From positions 1 through 49,212 of IMG/VR virus record IMGVR_UViG_3300025282_000054: a DNA stretch of 49,212 nucleotides. One strand, 5' to 3'. Positions within the stretch are counted from its first letter, which is position 1. Each line of letters starts with the position of its first letter. Positions 6,589-13,817 of the stretch are shown here, in pieces. The translations under genes and the position numbers were made by a program. Below the pieces are notes generated by a model. That model was not told the DNA's origin. It was given only the letters and a program-made list of their open reading frames with translations, and did not search any database. Source of the stretch: a virus.

Positions 6589-6884
6589 TGAGTGAGGCGC
6601 GAAGATTCACAACGGCCTCAAGGAGCGACAAGCTCCGATGGGCTGCGGAGTTGGTTCGGTCTGTATTAGCGAACTTGGATTCTGGTGGTGAGCGTTGCGA
6701 GGCATGTCATGCCTTGCGGCGAAACAACTGGGTCGAGTTCAGGGTCAGCGACATGCTGAAACATTTACCAGCGAAGCTGGACGGTCTTGCCGATGACCTT
6801 GCAGAAGCGACTGGCGAGCCAGTGCCAGTGAAACGATTACGGCTAGAAGAAAACGAAAGCGAATACCCCTCGGTAACTCGGTAA
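6588..6884 (+). CDS. hypothetical protein with CxxC (98 aa)
   Basis: ATG 6588 overlaps the stop of the small membrane protein and has GGAGGAAG directly upstream (6577-6584). The protein is largely helical; residues about 36-46 contain CEACHAL, a CxxCH motif that could bind metal (one such motif with no signal peptide does not make a cytochrome). The tail is acidic then polar. No family is recognised. Confidence 0.6.
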   Translation: MSEARRFTTASRSDKLRWAAELVRSVLANLDSGGERCEACHALRRNNWVEFRVSDMLKHLPAKLDGLADDLAEATGEPVPVKRLRLEENESEYPSVTR

Positions 6885-6903
6885 CTTTATTCTGGAGACT
6901 GAA

Positions 6904-8478
6904 ATGGAATCCAAAAACAACGCAATCACCAAGCAGTTCCTCTCGGCTCGCGCAGTAAGCACACCGATCGTGGCAATCGAAACGCCTGACCCGGGCGCAA
7001 CGAGGAAGCGTCTCATCACTGGCGTGGAGGGTGTATGTCAGAAGCGGCAGGTCGCAGTGGCCTCGATGTTTGTATGGGACGCCGCATCGGGTATGCGTCC
7101 AGTGAACGATGAGGCGCAAGCAGTCTTCGGCAACATGCTAGAGCCGTTCGGTGGTGAGCAGATGGCAACAATACAACCACAGAATGCGTTGATGGTTGCA
7201 GCGTCCTCGCCAGATTCGTCGATGACCATTATGTCGAACCTGCATCGCTTCTGGGAAGATGCTCGATTGGACCCTGCCGTGTTGCAGGGCATCTGGAATC
7301 TGCGCGACCAGTTCAAGGTGAGTGGTCGTACGTTGGTTCTCACGATGCCGGATTGCACGTTGCCACCCGAGCTTCGGAATGATGTTGTGGTGTTGTCTGA
7401 GGCGATGCCTACGCCTGACGAGCTACGGCCGGTCGTTGTGAAGATCCACGAGAATGCTGGACTGCCTAAGCCGTCAGCCAGTGTTCTGGAAAACGCGACT
7501 GATGCGTTGGCTGGCTTGGCAATGCAACAGGCAGAGCAGGTCACCGCGATATCGCTTCGGAAGTCTGGTCTGGACCTTGAGTCTCTTCGGCAGCATCAAC
7601 GGCAGCAGATTGAACAGACCCCGGGTCTGTCGATCTTTAGTTCCGATGCAGCCTTCGACAAACTCAAAGGACTCGGTGCGTTGACCAAGTTCCTGCGCGG
7701 CATCATCAAGGGCAAGCGTCCTCCGAAGGCGATTGTCTTCATCGATGAAATAGAAAAGATGTTGGCCGGAGCGTTTGGAAGTCAGGGTGATTCGTCTGGC
7801 ACATCCCAAGAGCAACTTGGTTACTTCCTGCAGCACATGCAGGACGAGAACGCACGGGGCGTCTTGGTGCTTGGCCCTCCGGGAACTGGTAAGAGCGAAC
7901 TGGCGAAAGCGACTGGCAACGAGGGTGACTGCTGGACAGTTGGTCTTGACGTTGGTGGCATGAAGGGGTCGTTGGTTGGGGAGTCTGGTGCGATGACCCG
8001 TCGAGCCTTGAATGTAATCAAGGCGCTTGGTCAGGGTGATTGCTTCTGGATCGCAACCTGCAATTCCATCGAGAGTCTGCCGCCTGAACTGCGGCGTCGG
8101 TTCTCGTATGGCACATGGTATGTCGAGCTTCCGAATGCCGATGCTCGAAAAGCCATGTGGAAACTCTACGGAGAGAAGTATGACGTGGACCCGGGTAGCG
8201 TTGCGGACGAGGGCTGGACTGGCGCAGAGATTAAAACATGCGTGACGATGGCAGCGGACATGGACACTACGGTCGAGGAGACTGCAAGGTTCATCACGCC
8301 GGTGTCTCGTTCCAGCGCCGAGTCGCTAGCGCGTCTCCGGTCGTTGGCGTCTGGTCGTTTCTTGGATGCGTCGAGCGGAGACTTCTACCAACAGTCGTCG
8401 AAGCCAGTCTCCACACCAGAGGGGATGAAACAGATTCCCAAGGATGCTGGTCGCATCTTCGACATGGACGAATCGTAG
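6904..8478 (+). CDS. Ycf46-like AAA+ ATPase with Walker B placed before Walker A
   Basis: A protein of 524 aa with TGGAGA upstream of ATG 6904. The N-terminal 270 residues are Ycf46-like (no enzyme motif). Then come VFIDEIEK (Walker B-like, Asp281-Glu282), then GPPGTGKS (Walker A, Lys330), then LDVGGMKGSLVGES, then IATCNSIESLPPELRRRF (sensor 1 and Arg finger). In ordinary Ycf46-type AAA+ proteins the order is Walker A, SLVGES, DEIEK, sensor 1. All pieces are in one uninterrupted frame, so the permuted order is real in this sequence. It precedes DUF1257- and DUF2997-like genes, partners also clustered with such ATPases elsewhere. Its cellular role is unknown; a remodelling or protease-like function is plausible. 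Confidence 0.8.
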   Translation: MESKNNAITKQFLSARAVSTPIVAIETPDPGATRKRLITGVEGVCQKRQVAVASMFVWDAASGMRPVNDEAQAVFGNMLEPFGGEQMATIQPQNALMVAASSPDSSMTIMSNLHRFWEDARLDPAVLQGIWNLRDQFKVSGRTLVLTMPDCTLPPELRNDVVVLSEAMPTPDELRPVVVKIHENAGLPKPSASVLENATDALAGLAMQQAEQVTAISLRKSGLDLESLRQHQRQQIEQTPGLSIFSSDAAFDKLKGLGALTKFLRGIIKGKRPPKAIVFIDEIEKMLAGAFGSQGDSSGTSQEQLGYFLQHMQDENARGVLVLGPPGTGKSELAKATGNEGDCWTVGLDVGGMKGSLVGESGAMTRRALNVIKALGQGDCFWIATCNSIESLPPELRRRFSYGTWYVELPNADARKAMWKLYGEKYDVDPGSVADEGWTGAEIKTCVTMAADMDTTVEETARFITPVSRSSAESLARLRSLASGRFLDASSGDFYQQSSKPVSTPEGMKQIPKDAGRIFDMDES

Positions 8479-8517
8479 TTCGGTGTTTGGTGTTGCCCGT
8501 AGCGGAGAGGAGGCACG

Positions 8518-8733
8518 ATGAAAGCAGCAACGGTAGTAGTGAGACTTGGCGATCATCGCTACGCTGTAGCGACAGATTACGGACAGCCGCTTGGCATGGG
8601 TCGGTCTGGGGTTTGGGTGCCACAGCAGTCTGGAGGATGGTGGACTGGCTCAGGCTCGGTCGAGCGGATCGTCCGCTCATGTCCTGATCCCGTAATTTAC
8701 CGCACTAAGCAAGAAGCCCTCAGCGAGGGGTGA
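8518..8733 (+). CDS. hypothetical protein (71 aa)
   Basis: ATG 8518 with GGAGAGGAGG upstream (8504-8513). The sequence is predicted beta-rich with several Gly/Trp (RLGDHRYAVATDYGQPL, GGWWTGSGSVERIV), suggestive of a small barrel. Its last codons GAG GGG TGA lie inside copy 3 of the GAGGGGTGACG motif. No family is recognised. It sits inside the AAA/DUF1257 group and may be an accessory. Confidence 0.6.
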   Translation: MKAATVVVRLGDHRYAVATDYGQPLGMGRSGVWVPQQSGGWWTGSGSVERIVRSCPDPVIYRTKQEALSEG

Positions 8734-8735
8734 CG
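8725..8735 (+). repeat. dispersed motif GAGGGGTGACG, copy 3
   Basis: Exact 11-mer spanning the stop codon of the 8518 gene and ending 27 bp before ATG 8763. Unlike the other copies it is preceded by C, not G. Confidence 0.6.
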
Positions 8736-8762
8736 GTCATTCGTATTCCTTAGGAGATAAAC

Positions 8763-9215
8763 ATGTCTCATGTGGCAAATGTTGAGGTTGAGATTCAGGA
8801 CATCGGTTCGCTGAAGGCGGCTTGCACCAAGCTCGGCTTGACGTTCAAGGAAGGACAACAAACGCATCGGTGGTATGGAAAGTTCATGAACGACTGGGAC
8901 ACTGATGATTCGGCTGTGGCAAACGGGTATGACCCGAAGACGTTTGGGACATGCGAACACGCCATCGAAGTGCCGGGGTCGGATTACGACATCGGCGTGG
9001 TGAAGAACCCAAAGGGCAGTGGCTACCGTCTCATCTATGACACGTGGGGTCATCAAGGCGATGCGATTGCAAACAAGCTCGGCGGGATGAAGCTCACCAA
9101 ACTCAAGACTGAGTATGGCGCCTCCAGAGCCACGAAGTATTTACAGCGTAGCGGTTACCGTGTTGTCCGTCGCGTGTTAGCGAACGGGCAGGTCAAGATT
9201 TCTGGAGTGAAATAG
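8763..9215 (+). CDS. DUF1257 (Ycf35-like) protein
   Basis: A protein of 150 aa with TTAGGAGA before ATG 8763. It begins MSHVANVEVEIQDIGSLKAAC and contains YDIGVVKNPKGSGYRLIYDTWG and LKTEYGASRATKYLQRSGYRVV followed by a xxGQVKI end. These are the conserved blocks of the Ycf35/DUF1257 family known from cyanobacteria, plastids and some phages. The function of that family is not established. Its adjacency here to a Ycf46-like ATPase and a DUF2997-like protein repeats a known gene neighbourhood, which supports the assignment and implies that the three act together. Confidence 0.75.
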   Translation: MSHVANVEVEIQDIGSLKAACTKLGLTFKEGQQTHRWYGKFMNDWDTDDSAVANGYDPKTFGTCEHAIEVPGSDYDIGVVKNPKGSGYRLIYDTWGHQGDAIANKLGGMKLTKLKTEYGASRATKYLQRSGYRVVRRVLANGQVKISGVK

Positions 9216-9223
9216 GAGACATC

Positions 9224-9412
9224 ATGAGCCAAATCATTGAGGTCATTATCGACACGGACGGCAACATCGAAGTCCAAACGCAGGGCTTCTCCGGACCAGA
9301 CTGCAAGAAGGCAACAGCGGATCTGGAACGTTCACTTGGAAAGGTTACTGGCGACAAGGTGACCAGCGAGTACTACAGAGCCAGTCCCGTTACTGTGAAA
9401 GCGAGAGGCTAG
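9224..9412 (+). CDS. DUF2997-like small protein
   Basis: A protein of 62 aa with GGAGACATC before ATG 9224. The pattern (IIEVIIDTDGNIEVQTQGFSG, a Cys, then LERSLGKVTGD and SEYY) matches the DUF2997 family: a small alpha/beta protein with a conserved Gly-x-x-Gly-x-x-Cys and terminal EYY. DUF2997 genes commonly neighbour DUF1257 and Ycf46-type ATPase genes. Biochemical function unknown. Confidence 0.72.
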   Translation: MSQIIEVIIDTDGNIEVQTQGFSGPDCKKATADLERSLGKVTGDKVTSEYYRASPVTVKARG

Positions 9413-9414
9413 AC

Positions 9415-9669
9415 ATGACAACTATCGACATCACGGTCCAAGGTGACCGTCTGGAGTTCATCTATAACGACGCGGTCGCGTCATTGTTGGATGAGGGTAC
9501 GGCAACGGTGAAGCGTGTTAGCCACGTCGAGCCATCGCTGGTTGATGGTCGACATGGCTGGACGGCAGACATGTCTCCGGTTCAGGGTCCAGTGCTTGGA
9601 CCCTATGAAACACGAGCCGAGGCGTTGAATGCAGAACACGAATGGTTGCAAGCCGAGAGGGGACTGTAA
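9415..9669 (+). CDS. hypothetical protein of the AAA/DUF1257 group (84 aa)
   Basis: ATG 9415 lies 2 nt after the preceding stop, with GAGAGG at 9402-9407. The protein has an N-terminal beta hairpin and a conserved-looking core: RVSHVEPSL, GWTADMSPV, GPVLGPYETRAEALNAEHEWL. That Trp-x-Ala-Asp-Met and Gly-Pro-[YF]-x-x-Arg-x-x-Ala-Leu pattern is familiar from small phage proteins, but I cannot name a family. The stop overlaps the next ATG, so it is cotranslated with the SWIM protein. Confidence 0.6.
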   Translation: MTTIDITVQGDRLEFIYNDAVASLLDEGTATVKRVSHVEPSLVDGRHGWTADMSPVQGPVLGPYETRAEALNAEHEWLQAERGL

Positions 9670-10166
9670 TGCCCAAGATTAAAGGACCGTTCAAGGTGCT
9701 TGGTCGTTTCAATTCATCAAGGACGCCAGAGGTAATCTACACCGTCAAGGAACACTTGGACGTTCCTGAAGAGACGGGCAAGAGAATCTCATGCTCCTGT
9801 CCCGGCTGGAGATTCTCGATTAGCAAGCGTGGGTTCTATGCCTGTAAGCATACGGAACACGTCAAGCTCTACGGCAGCGGGGTTATTGACGACAAGGTGA
9901 ATGGTTCCTTGATCGCCAAGACTGTCATCGAGGCAAAGAACGCGAGTCCGTCGAGTCGCCTGTCCATGAAGTTTGTGTTGGCGCAGGCACTCGATGAGTC
10001 TGGGGTTCATCTGTCCGATGTGGCATTCCGTAAGCTACTCAAGAAGCTCCGTCCCTACCTTCGGGCTGCTAAGCCTGAAGGCTTTACGCCGTTGCCTGAC
10101 GCACCGTCGTCCTCAACATCAACTGTGGAAACCGATGATATTTTGCGTGTCATCACACTCGACTAG
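9669..10166 (+). CDS. SWIM-type zinc-finger protein
   Basis: A protein of 165 aa; ATG 9669 overlaps the previous TAA and has GAGAGGGGA upstream. Residues about 40-61 (SCSCPGWRFSISKR, then CKH) form a CxCx(n)CxH SWIM finger with Cys42, Cys44, Cys59 and His61. SWIM fingers bind DNA or proteins and occur in recombination accessory proteins and some ATPase systems. The remainder is helical (LSMKFVLAQALDESGVHLSDVAFRKLLKKLRPYL) with a low-complexity Ser/Thr/Pro segment before the end. Context with the AAA+ ATPase suggests a substrate-binding partner, by inference. Confidence 0.7.
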   Translation: MPKIKGPFKVLGRFNSSRTPEVIYTVKEHLDVPEETGKRISCSCPGWRFSISKRGFYACKHTEHVKLYGSGVIDDKVNGSLIAKTVIEAKNASPSSRLSMKFVLAQALDESGVHLSDVAFRKLLKKLRPYLRAAKPEGFTPLPDAPSSSTSTVETDDILRVITLD

Positions 10167-10178
10167 GAGGTCACCCGA

Positions 10179-11078
10179 ATGACAATCAACAAGAAGTCCA
10201 TCGCATCGTTGTCGGATCGTGCTGTGTATTTGGTTCTCGATTGGAGCTTCATGGGAACGTGGAAGCGTGTGGAGACTCAAGACACCAACTCGGAAGTCAG
10301 GGCCAGAAAGCGAATCGTTAAGGCCGAGGCAATCAGTAAGATTCGGAAGCTGGCTGGTCGCCAGCGTCGAATGCTTCGGATGTATGCCCTGAACTCTCTG
10401 TTCCGTCCCGGTGTCTACGTTGTCCCGTTGGATTACATCGAGCAGGTAGACGACAAGCTGAAGGAAGCGAAGTCAGAGATGGAGCTCCTGAAGGATGAGC
10501 TAAAGGCTGAATGGAAAGCCATCATCGCAGAGGCTAAGAAGCGATTGGGAAAGCACTTCGATCCCAATGACTACCGGAGTGCCGACGCAGCAGCGGCTGC
10601 CTACGATCTGAACTATCGGTATGTGCCGATCGCCGATACGCCAGAGATTCTGAAAACCATTGCGGCAGATGCGTACAAGGAGGACCTTGAGCGGTCACGT
10701 CAAGAAACCGAGAAGGAGTTGGAGCAGTTCAGGGATTCGCTTCGCCTTACCTTGCTCGGCATTGTCGAGAACATGCGACAGACCCTGACCAAGCCCGATG
10801 GAGAGAAGCGGGTGTTTGGTCAGCGGTTCTTCAAGCGTCTGGATAATTTCTTGGGGACGTTTGACAGTAAGAACCTCAGTGATGATGGGGCGTTGAAGAA
10901 GGTAGTGGAACAACTGCGGAAGGTGTCGCAGGGTGTGGACATCGGAGACTTGAAGAAGGACGCGGATATCCAAGCGGAAATGAATAGCAACCTGCACCAA
11001 ATCACAAAGACGATGAAGGAGATGGTCAAAGAGGACGGGCGCATGATTGACCTGTCGATGGTCGAGGACGAGGCGTAG
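10179..11078 (+). CDS. coiled-coil protein of the AAA group, DUF3150-like
   Basis: A protein of 299 aa with TAGGAGG upstream of ATG 10179. The N-terminal 90 residues are basic and contain YLVLDWSFMGTWKRV and LFRPGVYVVP; residues about 88-125 and 160-215 are long charged coiled coils; the C-terminal part is acidic-helical. The layout resembles DUF3150-type proteins that are often encoded beside AAA+ ATPases in phages, though that family match is tentative. It could be a scaffold for the ATPase. It is the last gene before a terminator-like hairpin at 11093. Confidence 0.55.
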   Translation: MTINKKSIASLSDRAVYLVLDWSFMGTWKRVETQDTNSEVRARKRIVKAEAISKIRKLAGRQRRMLRMYALNSLFRPGVYVVPLDYIEQVDDKLKEAKSEMELLKDELKAEWKAIIAEAKKRLGKHFDPNDYRSADAAAAAYDLNYRYVPIADTPEILKTIAADAYKEDLERSRQETEKELEQFRDSLRLTLLGIVENMRQTLTKPDGEKRVFGQRFFKRLDNFLGTFDSKNLSDDGALKKVVEQLRKVSQGVDIGDLKKDADIQAEMNSNLHQITKTMKEMVKEDGRMIDLSMVEDEA

Positions 11079-11092
11079 GCGTTACATGTAAT

Positions 11093-11126
11093 GCCTGCTC
11101 TCCCGCTAGGGAGGGTAGGCGTTTCT
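11093..11126 (+). terminator. hairpin after the AAA group, terminator-like
   Basis: GCCTGCTCTCCC 11093-11104 pairs with GGGAGGGTAGGC 11109-11120 over 12 bp (two wobbles) around loop GCTA, followed by GTTTCT. The T-tract is weak. It separates the AAA/DUF1257 block from the next operon. Confidence 0.5.
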
Positions 11127-11127
11127 G

Positions 11128-11138
11128 GAGGGGTGACG
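11128..11138 (+). repeat. dispersed motif GAGGGGTGACG, copy 4
   Basis: Exact 11-mer, preceded by G, 7 bp after the 11093 hairpin and 26 bp before ATG 11165. It is followed by TTATTAAC, a partial form of the 4814 palindrome half-site. Confidence 0.6.
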
Positions 11139-11164
11139 TTATTAACCAAGCGAAGGAGACCAAC

Positions 11165-11404
11165 ATGCAGTGTTGTCTATGCAAGCAGGAGATTCCCGTC
11201 GAGCATGGTTCGTGGCACGAAGGTCATAACGCTGACCCAGTGGCTGATGGTCGGTGCTGTCGTGAATGCAATATCAAGGAGGTGATTCCAGCGAGACTGA
11301 GAGGCTTGATTACCGATGATGCGTTACAGGCGATCATCGAGTTGGAATCTACGTGGTCGTCAACTAGACAGGTGCAGGGAGACAAAAAAAATGAAATCAA
11401 CTAA
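11165..11404 (+). CDS. small zinc-ribbon-like protein (79 aa)
   Basis: ATG 11165 with GAAGGAGA upstream. Two cysteine clusters, CCLC (residues 3-6) and CCREC (31-35), flank the pattern NADPVADGRCC, then CN and VIPARL. This is a small CxxC/CxxC knuckle seen in many phage early proteins of unknown function. The final 14 bp overlap the start of the ParB-like gene. Confidence 0.6.
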   Translation: MQCCLCKQEIPVEHGSWHEGHNADPVADGRCCRECNIKEVIPARLRGLITDDALQAIIELESTWSSTRQVQGDKKNEIN

Positions 11405-12617
11405 CGGTATCAGAAAGAAGTGTCGGTGCGCTCGGTCACAGTGGGAAACCACCTGCGTCCATGCGTGGTATCTCACCTTCGTCGTAGAGGGGAAAAAGTA
11501 TGAACGGTCATTGCGGAAGCTGGCGTTGGCGCGTCGGCTGTCAGACCCGAGGACGTTTGAGGAAGCGACGGAGATGAGCGCGTCTCTTCGGGACGAACTG
11601 ATGGTGGAGGCGTTCAAGGAGAAGCACAATAACGTGTCTGTTCCTGAAGCGGCGGAGCTTAATGATTCGCCAAGCCTGCTGCCCACGATGACAACAAGCC
11701 AAGCAGTGTACGAAGGTGCTCTAAAGCGGAGGCGCACCATGCCGACCATCGTGCATGGGGTGTTGCTTCGTGGCGAGAGGGATATTCCTGTCGACCAGCT
11801 AAAGAGCATTGGCATTGATGAGCGGTATCAACGGATGAGGATTACGAATAAGGTGAACTCCCTCATCGTGGTCATCAAGAGCGGCGGGTTGATTCCCGAT
11901 CCGGTGAGCCTCGTTGAACGACCAGACGGAACGTTGTGGATCGTGAATGGTCAACAGCGGTACTGGGCGCACTACGATACCGATAGTCCGATGCGGGCGA
12001 GGATCTATGCTATTGATCCTGAGTATTCTGCACTAGCGTTGGACATCGAGCGGCGGTTGTTCTCCGCATTGAATAACAGTCGGGCGCAGACAACTGGCAC
12101 GACCATCAAGGCACATGCTGGATTGTCTGCCGAGATCCTTCGGCAACTAAACGAAGATCCGAACAGCACCATTTACCAGCGCGTCTTGTTTGAGAGTAGA
12201 GGTGGCACGAGGAAGAACGAACTATCGGCAGCTTCCCTTATTCGGGGAATGTTGTTGTCGGCTGCTGGTGCGCGTCCATCTGGTTCGCTTATGGAGCGAG
12301 TGTTGCCTCGGGCTGACTTGGAGATGGCGAAGCCTGACGCTCGATGTCGGGTTGATGCCTACTTGAGACTCGTTGGCTTGGTCTTTCCACCATTGGATGA
12401 CGGAAGGGGTCTGGCTCCAGCGCTAGCAATACGAGCGTTGGGTTCGATCTGTTACCAGAAGTGGAAGACCATCTCCTTGAGAGGTGCAGCACCGTTGCCA
12501 GATCATCGAGTTGTCAATAGGCTGCGCCGTATAAAGTGGAAGCGGATTGCCGAGTCCGTCGCGGAACGTTTCATGCCGTTGTATGAGGATGCGATCCTTA
12601 AAATCTGGAAGGAGTAG
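11391..12617 (+). CDS. ParB/DGQHR-like protein with integrase-type zinc N-terminus
   Basis: A protein of 408 aa; ATG 11391 has GGGAG 9 nt upstream. N-terminal residues 10-45 read as a CxC...CxH zinc module (Cys11, Cys13, Cys22, His24) followed by WYLTFVVEGKKYERSL, like the arm-type DNA-binding domain of some tyrosine recombinases. The middle has a ParB/Srx-like core ending in WIVNGQQRYWAH (residues 183-193), matching the DGQHR/GxxR signature. No recombinase catalytic residues follow. It is probably a DNA-binding or DNA-processing protein of the replication operon. Its activity (CTP-dependent clamp, nuclease or adaptor) is not determined. Confidence 0.62.
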   Translation: MKSTNGIRKKCRCARSQWETTCVHAWYLTFVVEGKKYERSLRKLALARRLSDPRTFEEATEMSASLRDELMVEAFKEKHNNVSVPEAAELNDSPSLLPTMTTSQAVYEGALKRRRTMPTIVHGVLLRGERDIPVDQLKSIGIDERYQRMRITNKVNSLIVVIKSGGLIPDPVSLVERPDGTLWIVNGQQRYWAHYDTDSPMRARIYAIDPEYSALALDIERRLFSALNNSRAQTTGTTIKAHAGLSAEILRQLNEDPNSTIYQRVLFESRGGTRKNELSAASLIRGMLLSAAGARPSGSLMERVLPRADLEMAKPDARCRVDAYLRLVGLVFPPLDDGRGLAPALAIRALGSICYQKWKTISLRGAAPLPDHRVVNRLRRIKWKRIAESVAERFMPLYEDAILKIWKE

Positions 12618-12857
12618 ATGAGTACAGCAAGAAAGGCAGGCCCGGGAAGACCGACACGCTTCCCGGGCAAGCCTAACCAAACTCGACTCACTGTGTCACT
12701 CACCCCGGCCTGTCGTGATCGAATCACGGAGCTGTCTGGCCGGATGGCATGCAGCCTGTCCGATGTCGTGGAATATAGCGTCTGGCAGGTGTCGAAGCGT
12801 TTAGGTCATGCCCTTACCCAACACACCATTACATCAACTGGAGGCGAACATGAGTAA
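12618..12857 (+). CDS. ribbon-helix-helix DNA-binding protein
   Basis: A protein of 79 aa starting at ATG 12618, directly after the previous TAG; a ribosome binding site GGAAGGAG lies at 12608-12615. After a basic Gly/Pro-rich arm (ARKAGPGRPTRFPGKPN) comes RLTVSLTPACRDRITELSG, then CSLSDVVEYSVWQVSKRL: a beta strand plus two helices as in Arc/MetJ/CopG proteins. It is a candidate transcription regulator of the phage and possible reader of the 14-bp palindrome, but no direct link is visible. Confidence 0.6.
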   Translation: MSTARKAGPGRPTRFPGKPNQTRLTVSLTPACRDRITELSGRMACSLSDVVEYSVWQVSKRLGHALTQHTITSTGGEHE

Positions 12858-13749
12858 GACAAAAGAACTGGCGGTGGTGGAACAAGAAGCACAGGTCGTG
12901 ATGGCTCCATCAGCAGACGTTCTGGAGCAGAGTGTCCTGCAGTATCAGAACATGAAGAACACGCTGGACAGGTTGATGCCTGACCAGATTGTTCAGACGG
13001 GTTCCAATGCTGACGGGTCACCGAAACTCTTCAGGCGCAAGGGCTACTGGAAGGCTATCGCGCAGGGATTCACTCTGACAGTGGAGATGGTTCAGGAAGA
13101 TCGTCAGGAGTACGGCGACGACTTTGGTTACTGCGTGACCTACAAGGCGACCGATCCACGCACGGGTCGCAGTGCTGATGGTGATGGTGCGTGTTTTGCA
13201 AGCGAGAAGGCGCAACGGCGTGGTGGCATTGGCGGAACAGAACACAACGTCCGTGCCCATGCACACACTCGGGCTACCAATCGAGCGATTAGTAACTTGG
13301 TTGCGTTCGGAGAAGTCTCGGCAGAGGAGTTGGAGCAGGGTCAGCCGCAAGGCAAGCGGTCTGCGCCTCGACAAAAGGCTGCCAAACCGAAGCCGACGCT
13401 GGAGTCTCACGACGGTGATGAGTACATCCAAGAAGTCAACGCCGTGAAACAGTTAGCCAGCGGTGCCACCATTCACAAGATACAGTCCACCCGCAGGGTG
13501 TACACCTGTATCGATGATGATGTGGCGAGTATGTCTCAGACGGCTGTCGAGCGAAACTGCCCAGTGGAAATTGACTGGGAGGAGAAGCTCACCAAGGCTC
13601 GGAACGGCAATAAGGGAAAACCCTATAACGCCATTAACGGTGTGACATTGCTTCAGGAAGCACCGACGATGGACGTTGAGGTTGTCGAGCCTGAGGTTGT
13701 TGCACCTGATGTAGACCAGACACCTGACGAAGACACGATTCCGTTCTAG
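12850..13749 (+). CDS. ssDNA annealing/binding-type protein with SSB-like acidic tip
   Basis: A protein of 299 aa; GGAGG at 12840-12844 precedes ATG 12850, overlapping the previous gene. The N-terminal half has KGYWKAIAQGFTLTVEMV, then VTYKATDPRTGRSADGDGAC and a helix HTRATNRAISNLVAFGEVSAEEL typical of phage recombination mediators. A Lys/Pro-rich linker leads to a second beta-rich domain that could be an OB fold (KIQSTRRVYTCIDDDVA). The protein ends PDEDTIPF, closely like the DDDIPF tail by which bacterial SSB recruits partners. Upstream of a RecB-like nuclease, this suggests a single-strand annealing or SSB role. Family name uncertain. Confidence 0.6.
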   Translation: MSKTKELAVVEQEAQVVMAPSADVLEQSVLQYQNMKNTLDRLMPDQIVQTGSNADGSPKLFRRKGYWKAIAQGFTLTVEMVQEDRQEYGDDFGYCVTYKATDPRTGRSADGDGACFASEKAQRRGGIGGTEHNVRAHAHTRATNRAISNLVAFGEVSAEELEQGQPQGKRSAPRQKAAKPKPTLESHDGDEYIQEVNAVKQLASGATIHKIQSTRRVYTCIDDDVASMSQTAVERNCPVEIDWEEKLTKARNGNKGKPYNAINGVTLLQEAPTMDVEVVEPEVVAPDVDQTPDEDTIPF

Positions 13750-13768
13750 GAATTCTGTTGTCCTCATG

Positions 13769-13807
13769 GCATGGACGTCCGCGCATGGGCGTCCATGCTT
13801 TTTCTTT
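13769..13807 (+). terminator. intrinsic terminator after the SSB-like gene
   Basis: GCATGGACGTCC 13769-13780 pairs with GGGCGTCCATGC 13787-13798 (12 bp, one wobble, loop GCGCAT), followed by TTTTTCTTT. Confidence 0.85.
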
Positions 13808-13817
13808 GGAGATAATC

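Noticed and set aside
6588-6884. CxxCH as a haem-binding cytochrome site
   Set aside because: Only one motif, no signal peptide and no other cytochrome features; a metal-binding role or chance is more likely.
13758-13817. Longer N-terminus for the RecB-like nuclease
   Set aside because: That extension would lie over the 13769-13807 terminator; ATG 13818 has a proper ribosome binding site just after it.
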